Source: Prevotella sp.
Lineage (GTDB): Bacteria > Bacteroidota > Bacteroidia > Bacteroidales > Bacteroidaceae
Assembly (NCBI GenBank): GCA_021204605.1
Contig: JAJPZD010000197.1
Coordinates: forward strand, 1-30,098
Direction: 5' to 3'
Length of the DNA: 30,098 nucleotides
Position numbers and translations under genes: made by a program. The notes below the pieces were generated by a model. It saw only the letters and a program-made list of their open reading frames with translations, was not told the origin of the DNA and ran no database searches. Below are positions 25,108 through 30,098 of this stretch, one piece after another. Each line of letters opens with the position of its first letter. Position 1 is the stretch's first letter.

Positions 25108-25623
25108 ATGAAGAATAATTCCGATGACGTGGCACGACAGGTCTTGACAAATTACCTGTCTCAGAATAACTGTCGCAAAACAACTGAACGTTTTGTGATT
25201 TTAGATACCGTTTACAGCTTCAAGTCTTTCTTCTCTATTCAAGACCTTAACGACAAGTTGACAAACGAGCGTTTCCACGTTAGCCGAGCCACTCTCTACA
25301 ACACCCTGAAACTCTTCATGAAACTCAATTTGGTGATTTACCACCACCTCGACGAGGGGGTTCGCTACGAAGCATCTCATACCAACAACCGGTGTGTGAA
25401 AATATGCACGGTCTGCGGCAAGGAAATACCTGTAAATATTCCTGATGTGGTCAACGCTATTGAGAACGCCCACTACAACCGATTTCACAACAATAGTTTC
25501 TCTCTGTTCGTCTATGGCGTGTGCAGCTCTTGCCTTGCCATACAGACTCGCAAGAGAAATAGACTTAATATAAAATCTAATTCGAAACATCATAAAAGTA
25601 AAAATGAAACAAGGCAAAGTTGA
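25108..25623 (+). CDS. Fur-family transcriptional regulator lacking the metal-sensing histidines
   Basis: The 171-residue protein has the Fur winged-helix DNA-binding domain, with recognition helix VSRATLYNTLKLF (about 58-70), and the two CxxC pairs of the structural zinc site, C100/C103 and C139/C142. The usual H-x-H before the first pair, part of the Fe/Mn/Zn sensing site, is replaced by R95 and V97 (NNRCVKIC). The C-terminus has a basic tail (about 148-171). Sensing of a metal by the normal route therefore looks unlikely. Its end overlaps the purA start by 20 bases, so the two are translationally linked. An ATG at 25101 is out of frame and stops at once. Confidence 0.85.
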   Translation: MKNNSDDVARQVLTNYLSQNNCRKTTERFVILDTVYSFKSFFSIQDLNDKLTNERFHVSRATLYNTLKLFMKLNLVIYHHLDEGVRYEASHTNNRCVKICTVCGKEIPVNIPDVVNAIENAHYNRFHNNSFSLFVYGVCSSCLAIQTRKRNRLNIKSNSKHHKSKNETRQS

Positions 25624-26878
25624 CGTATTGCTCGGTCTGCAATGGGGAGACGAGGGCAAGGGTAAGGTCGTTGACGTGCTTACCCCTAACTACGACATCG
25701 TGGCTCGCTTCCAAGGTGGCCCTAATGCTGGGCATACGCTCGAATTTGAAGACAAGAAATTCGTCCTCAGAAGCATTCCCTCCGGCATCTTCCAAGGCGG
25801 TAAAATTAATGTCATAGGCAACGGGGTAGTCCTCGCTCCCGACCTATTCATGGATGAGGCTAAAGACCTGGAGAAAAGCGGCACTCCTCTCAAAGATCGT
25901 CTGTACATTTCTAAAAAAGCTCACCTTATCATGCCGACACACCGTCTCCTCGATGCTGCCTACGAGACTGCTAAAGGTAAAAACAAGGTGGGCACCACAG
26001 GCAAAGGCATCGGTCCTACCTATACCGACAAGGTGTCGCGCAATGGCCTGCGTGTAGGGGATATCTTGGATAATTTCAAAGAGAAATATGCCGCTCACAA
26101 GGCTCGCCATGAGGATATTCTGAAATCACTGCATTTTACCGACTACAACATCGCTGAAGTAGAAAAAAAATGGTTGGAAGGCATAGAGTTTATACGCCAA
26201 TTCCACATAATCGACTCGGAACACCTTATCAACAAGGCTCTCAGATCGGGGATGTCTATCCTCTGTGAGGGCGCACAAGGCACTATGCTCGATGTGGACT
26301 TCGGCAGCTATCCTTTCGTAACCTCCTCCAACACTATTTGCGCTGGTGCGTGCGTAGGACTTGGTATCGGCCCAAATAAAATTGACGATGTCTTCGGCAT
26401 CATGAAGGCTTATTGCACACGCGTCGGTGCCGGCCCCTTCCCTACCGAACTGTTTGATAAGACTGGCGGCCTTATCCGTGATTTGGGACATGAATACGGT
26501 GCCGTTACGGGCCGCGAACGCAGATGTGGCTGGATTGATCTCGTGGCTCTTCGTTATGCCATAATGGTAAATGGCGTTACACAACTAATTATGATGAAAA
26601 GCGATGTCCTCGATAACTTCGACACTATTAAAGCGTGCGTCGCCTACAAGCATAACGACCAGATTATAAGAGATTTCCCCTTTGACATTGAACATGATAT
26701 TGAACCTGTTTACAAAGAACTGAAAGGTTGGAAAACCGACATGACACACTTCTCCTCAGAAGATGAGTTCCCACAGGAGTTCTCCGACTACATCCAGTTC
26801 CTTGAAACTGAACTCGATACTCCTATCAAAATCATCTCTATCGGACCAGACCGACAACAGACGATTGTCAGGAAATAA
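25604..26878 (+). CDS. purA: Adenylosuccinate synthetase
   Basis: PurA joins IMP and aspartate using GTP, the first step from IMP to AMP. The 424-residue product has the N-terminal QWGDEGKGK loop, GGPNAGHT, the TTGKGIGPTY segment, CEGAQGTMLD and the C-terminal TGRERRCGW region. Length and motifs are normal. It begins inside the end of the Fur-family gene and is followed after 70 bases by hisS with no terminator visible between them. Confidence 0.97.
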   Translation: MKQGKVDVLLGLQWGDEGKGKVVDVLTPNYDIVARFQGGPNAGHTLEFEDKKFVLRSIPSGIFQGGKINVIGNGVVLAPDLFMDEAKDLEKSGTPLKDRLYISKKAHLIMPTHRLLDAAYETAKGKNKVGTTGKGIGPTYTDKVSRNGLRVGDILDNFKEKYAAHKARHEDILKSLHFTDYNIAEVEKKWLEGIEFIRQFHIIDSEHLINKALRSGMSILCEGAQGTMLDVDFGSYPFVTSSNTICAGACVGLGIGPNKIDDVFGIMKAYCTRVGAGPFPTELFDKTGGLIRDLGHEYGAVTGRERRCGWIDLVALRYAIMVNGVTQLIMMKSDVLDNFDTIKACVAYKHNDQIIRDFPFDIEHDIEPVYKELKGWKTDMTHFSSEDEFPQEFSDYIQFLETELDTPIKIISIGPDRQQTIVRK

Positions 26879-26913
26879 AAAGTTCAACCGCATCAAACTC
26901 TCAAGCATAATGC

Positions 26914-26946
26914 ATTTTTCATTTTTCATTTTTCATTTTTCATTTT
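26914..26946. repeat. Heptamer tandem repeat ATTTTTC upstream of hisS
   Basis: ATTTTTC occurs four times in tandem (26914-26941), followed by a partial fifth copy ATTTT. It ends two bases before the hisS ATG and occupies the place of the ribosome binding site. A change in copy number would alter the hisS leader but not its reading frame. Confidence 0.85.
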
Positions 26947-26948
26947 AA

Positions 26949-28316
26949 ATGTCTCGTCCTTCAATCCCAAAAGGTACGCGCGACTTCTCCCCTGAAGAGA
27001 TGTCTAAGCGCAATTACATATTCAACACCATACGCTCGGTATTCCAACTGTATGGTTTCAGACAAATTGAAACACCTGCCCTGGAGACATTGCAGACCCT
27101 GCTCGGCAAATACGGCGAGGAGGGCGACAAACTGCTCTTCAAGGTTCTTAACAGCGGGGATTTCCTGCAGAAAATCGACGAGTATGAACTGCTTACTCGT
27201 GATTCCCTGCACCTGTCCACTAAACTGTGCGAGAAAGGCCTGAGATATGACCTCACAGTTCCTTTCGCTCGCTACGTGGTGATGCACCGCGACGAACTGC
27301 AACTGCCATTCCGACGTTACCAGATACAACCGGTCTGGCGTGCCGACCGCCCACAGAAAGGGCGCTACCGGGAGTTCTACCAGTGTGACGCCGACGTGGT
27401 AGGCAGCAATTCCCTCCTCAATGAGGTGGAATTAATGCAAATCATCGACACGGTTTTTTCCCGTTTCGGCATCAGGGTACTTATTAAAATCAACAACCGT
27501 AAAATCCTCTCCGGCTTAGCTGATTTTATCGGCGCTCCCGACAAACTCGTTGACATCACCGTTGCTATTGACAAACTCGACAAGATTGGCATAGACAATG
27601 TCAACGAGGAACTCGCAGAAAAGGGACTTTCCAAAGAACAAATCGCAAAACTGCAACCTGTAATTCTTCTGTCTGGCTCTAACGAGGAGAAATTCAACGT
27701 GATTTGCAATACGCTGAAAGATTCTGAAATCGGACTTACCGGCGTTGAGGAGCTCCGCAAAATCTTGTGCTTACTCGAAACATACGGCACAAAAAATGAG
27801 GTGCAGCTTGACCTCACTCTCGCTCGTGGCTTGAACTACTACACAGGGGCAATCTTCGAGGTTAAGGCTCTCGATGTCGAAATTGGCAGCATAACAGGCG
27901 GCGGCAGATACGATAACCTCACAGGCATCTTCGGCTTGCCGGGACTTAGTGGCGTGGGTATCTCTTTCGGTGCTGACCGCATTTTCGACGTGCTTAACAC
28001 TCTCGACCTCTATCCCAAAGACACTACGGCAGGTGCACATCTGCTATTCCTGAATTTCGGGGAGGAAGAACTCAAATGCGCCTTGTCTTTGGCTGCCGTG
28101 GCTCGTCAAAATGGCATTGCGACAGAGGTTTACCCTGAAAACGTAAAGCTCAAGAAACAAATGACTTACGCCAACAATCGTAACATCCATTTCGTGGCAA
28201 TCATCGGCGAGAACGAACTTTCACAAGGCAAAGTGATGCTCAAGGACATGCACTCTGGCGAGCAAAGTCTCATTCCGCAAGAGGAACTGATTCAAATGGT
28301 TAAAAACTCAATCTAA
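26949..28316 (+). CDS. hisS: Histidyl-tRNA synthetase
   Basis: HisRS charges tRNA-His and is a class II synthetase. The 455-residue protein opens with KGTRDFSP, has motif 2 as YQIQPVWRADRPQKGRYREF, the histidine-binding GLNYYTG, motif 3 as GVGISFGADRI, and a C-terminal anticodon-binding domain. It is somewhat longer than E. coli HisRS, normal for Bacteroidetes. The start is immediately preceded by a heptamer tandem repeat. The next gene begins 12 bases after its stop, so the two are co-transcribed. Confidence 0.97.
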   Translation: MSRPSIPKGTRDFSPEEMSKRNYIFNTIRSVFQLYGFRQIETPALETLQTLLGKYGEEGDKLLFKVLNSGDFLQKIDEYELLTRDSLHLSTKLCEKGLRYDLTVPFARYVVMHRDELQLPFRRYQIQPVWRADRPQKGRYREFYQCDADVVGSNSLLNEVELMQIIDTVFSRFGIRVLIKINNRKILSGLADFIGAPDKLVDITVAIDKLDKIGIDNVNEELAEKGLSKEQIAKLQPVILLSGSNEEKFNVICNTLKDSEIGLTGVEELRKILCLLETYGTKNEVQLDLTLARGLNYYTGAIFEVKALDVEIGSITGGGRYDNLTGIFGLPGLSGVGISFGADRIFDVLNTLDLYPKDTTAGAHLLFLNFGEEELKCALSLAAVARQNGIATEVYPENVKLKKQMTYANNRNIHFVAIIGENELSQGKVMLKDMHSGEQSLIPQEELIQMVKNSI

Positions 28317-28328
28317 ATATTGGAAAAC

Positions 28329-29321
28329 ATGAAAAAAACAATCTTATTATCACTATTTGCCGCTCTCTTGTTGCTTTGCTCGGCTTTCAAACAGGAGAAC
28401 AAAATCACTGTCTTTATGATTGGTGATTCCACAATGGCTAACAAGGACATCAGTGGCGACAAGCAGGAACGTGGCTGGGGCATGATGCTCCAGAGTTTCT
28501 TCACAGAGGATGTAATCGTTGACAACCACGCACTTAACGGCAGGTCTTCGAAGAGTTTCATCGACGAGGGACACTGGCAGGAGGTGCTCGACCTGATCAA
28601 GCCGGGCGACTATGTTTTCATCCAATTTGGTCACAACGACGAGAAAGAGGGTGAGAAACGACACACTGACCCTGGCTCTACTTTTGACGCTAACCTCAAG
28701 CGCTTCGCCCTCGAAACTCGTGACAAAGGTGGCATACCTGTACTCCTCAACAGTGTGGTAAGGCGCAACTTCTCTGGCAGCAAGACCGCCGTGGCTGATG
28801 ATGACCTGCGTGCCAACTCCTCAAGCAACCTCGTTGAGGGCGACACGCTTATCGATACTCACGGTGATTACCTTATCTCTCCACGCAACGTGGCAAAGGA
28901 AATTAATGCTCCCTTTATCGATGCCAACAAAATCACTCACGACCTGGAACAGGGCTTAGGCAAGGAAGGCTCAAAAAAACTGCACATGATTTTCGCACCA
29001 GGTGAGACGCCTTCCATTCCAGAGGGCAGAGAGGACAACACTCACTATAATATCGTAGGCGCAACAATAGTAGCTGGTTTAATGGCTTCAGCTATACAAG
29101 AGCAAATCCCTGAACTGGGCAAATATGTATGCCATTATGACCTCACAGTCGCAAAGGACGGCTCCGGCCTGTTCTTTGACTTGCAACAGGCTGTCGATGC
29201 GGCTCCTACTGGCAAAAAAACTACAATCCTCGTTGGTGACGGTGACTGGCAAAAACCATCCATCCCGGCTGACAAGGACATCCAACTGGTTTTGCGCAGC
29301 GGGGTGAATTGGATCGACTGA
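28329..29321 (+). CDS. CE12 rhamnogalacturonan acetylesterase with a cut-off CE8 pectinesterase N-terminus
   Basis: CE12 enzymes remove acetyl groups from rhamnogalacturonan. The 330-residue product has a signal peptide (about 1-20), the SGNH blocks G-D-S34-T-M, N-G71-R-S, G101-H-N103-D, and the D236-x-x-H239 catalytic pair. From about residue 271 (YDLTVAKDGSG) to the end it resembles the first strands of CE8 pectin methylesterases, then stops at 330, before any CE8 catalytic residue. The start at 28329 was chosen because it begins a signal peptide; a TTG at 28320 is in frame. It sits 12 bases after hisS and 30 bases before maf, an unusual place for a pectin gene. Confidence 0.87.
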   Translation: MKKTILLSLFAALLLLCSAFKQENKITVFMIGDSTMANKDISGDKQERGWGMMLQSFFTEDVIVDNHALNGRSSKSFIDEGHWQEVLDLIKPGDYVFIQFGHNDEKEGEKRHTDPGSTFDANLKRFALETRDKGGIPVLLNSVVRRNFSGSKTAVADDDLRANSSSNLVEGDTLIDTHGDYLISPRNVAKEINAPFIDANKITHDLEQGLGKEGSKKLHMIFAPGETPSIPEGREDNTHYNIVGATIVAGLMASAIQEQIPELGKYVCHYDLTVAKDGSGLFFDLQQAVDAAPTGKKTTILVGDGDWQKPSIPADKDIQLVLRSGVNWID

Positions 29322-29351
29322 TTTACAAACTTTCATCATTTCTATATTTTT

Positions 29352-29930
29352 ATGGGCATATCGCAGAAATATCATCTCATATTGAGCAGCAACAGCCCGA
29401 GACGCAAACAATTGCTCTCTGGCTTAGGTTTGTGTTACGAAATACGTGTCATTCCCGACATAGATGAGTCGTACCCCTCCGACCTCCCCGTACTCGAAAT
29501 TGCAAAATTTGTCTCAATGAAAAAGGCGGATGCCTATAAATCTACTATGGCGGATGATGAGCTGATTATCACAGCTGATACCATAGTGGTTCTTGACGAC
29601 AAGGTATTGGGCAAACCCCACTCCCTTGACGGTGCAAAGGAAATGCTCTCAATGCTTAGTGGCAGGACACACCATGTTGTTACTGGCGTGTGTCTTACCA
29701 CAAAGCTGAAGCAAAAAAGTTTCTCCGTAATCACCGATGTAACTTTCAAAACGCTCACCCAAGACGAAATCAACTATTATGTTGACCACTTCAAACCTCT
29801 CGACAAGGCAGGGGCTTACGGCATACAAGAATGGATAGGCTACATCGGCGTAACTTCAATCCACGGCAGCTACTTCAACGTAATGGGCTTCCCCGTACAA
29901 CGCATCTACCAGGAGCTCCAGTCATTCTGA
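29352..29930 (+). CDS. maf: Maf-family nucleotide pyrophosphatase
   Basis: Maf proteins hydrolyse dTTP, UTP and some modified nucleotides to monophosphates, helping to keep them out of nucleic acids. The 192-residue protein has the family motifs: LSSNSPRRKQLL at the start, ITADTIVVLDDKVLGKP in the middle, and SGRTHHVVTGVC. Length and motifs are normal. It follows the CE12 gene by 30 bases and is the last gene in the window. Confidence 0.94.
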   Translation: MGISQKYHLILSSNSPRRKQLLSGLGLCYEIRVIPDIDESYPSDLPVLEIAKFVSMKKADAYKSTMADDELIITADTIVVLDDKVLGKPHSLDGAKEMLSMLSGRTHHVVTGVCLTTKLKQKSFSVITDVTFKTLTQDEINYYVDHFKPLDKAGAYGIQEWIGYIGVTSIHGSYFNVMGFPVQRIYQELQSF

Positions 29931-30005
29931 GGTTTTATGCTCTAAGCACTCTTAAATTTTACACATTCATCCTCATGAATTATATACTCGGCTTTAGCCG
30001 CATCG

Positions 30006-30098
30006 AACTCTTAACTCTTAACTCTTAATTCTTAACTCTTAACTCTTAACTCTTAATTCTTAACTCTTAATTCTTAACTCTTAACTCTTAACTCTTAA
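30006..30098. repeat. Heptamer tandem array AACTCTT/AATTCTT
   Basis: Thirteen complete seven-base units and two bases of the next run from 30006 to the window edge, so the full length is unknown. Ten units read AACTCTT; units 4, 8 and 10 read AATTCTT. All units are exactly seven bases long, which points to copying by slippage or recombination. The array lies 75 bases after the maf stop, with no coding potential of its own. It is too short and has no spacers, so it is not a CRISPR array. Confidence 0.93.

Noticed and set aside
29831..30028. A small 65-codon gene running from maf into the repeat array
   Set aside because: It is an alternative frame of maf that continues by chance into the spacer and ends in the heptamer array.
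30006..30098. CRISPR array
   Set aside because: The units are seven bases long with no spacers, so it is a simple tandem repeat.

Overview
The window looks like chromosomal DNA from a member of the Bacteroidales, most likely Prevotella or a close relative. Support comes from a Na+-translocating NADH:quinone reductase (Nqr) operon, several Bacteroidetes-type -7 boxes (TAnnTTTG) upstream of genes, families largely confined to Bacteroidetes (DUF3078, DUF5715, GH106, CE12), and mostly weak Shine-Dalgarno sites. The species is inferred, not proven. No rRNA, tRNA, insertion sequence, phage or CRISPR array was seen.

Layout. (1) 1-4621: the end of nqrB, then nqrC, nqrD, nqrE and nqrF, with a GT4-like glycosyltransferase overlapping the end of nqrF. 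(2) 4622-5040: a non-coding stretch with a cluster of REP-like GC-rich palindromes and the rpsA promoter. (3) 5041-9546: rpsA (ribosomal protein S1) and clpC. clpC is preceded by a near-consensus sigma-54 promoter. (4) 9564-12277: a minus-strand DUF5715 protein with M15-peptidase-like residues, then a PH-domain membrane protein overlapping a PBP4-type D-alanyl-D-alanine carboxypeptidase. (5) 12336-20093: a four-gene pectin (rhamnogalacturonan) operon of secreted enzymes: GH106 alpha-L-rhamnosidase, GH28, GH105 and a six-hairpin glycosidase-like enzyme of uncertain family. No SusC/SusD pair or dedicated regulator is in view. (6) 20185-24444: a lipoprotein trypsin-like protease with a large helical insertion, mscL, gapA, and a DUF3078 outer-membrane protein. 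(7) 24634-29930: an FlK-like thioesterase, a Fur-family regulator overlapping purA, then hisS, a CE12 acetylesterase and maf, closely spaced on one strand. (8) 29931-30098: no gene; a 13-unit heptanucleotide tandem array that runs off the window edge.

How the genes work together. Nqr oxidises NADH made by glycolysis (gapA) and exports Na+. The GH106/GH28/GH105 set, with the separate CE12 deacetylase, would take apart acetylated rhamnogalacturonan oligosaccharides to rhamnose, galacturonate and unsaturated uronate. The DUF5715 protein and PBP4 plausibly trim peptidoglycan. The rest is housekeeping.

No clearly new multi-gene system was found. The most notable items are the sigma-54-type promoter of clpC, the CE12 protein carrying a cut-off CE8 pectinesterase N-terminus inside a housekeeping operon, a Fur homologue without the metal-sensing histidines, the protease with a large insertion between His and Asp, and unrelated 7-bp tandem repeats in intergenic DNA.
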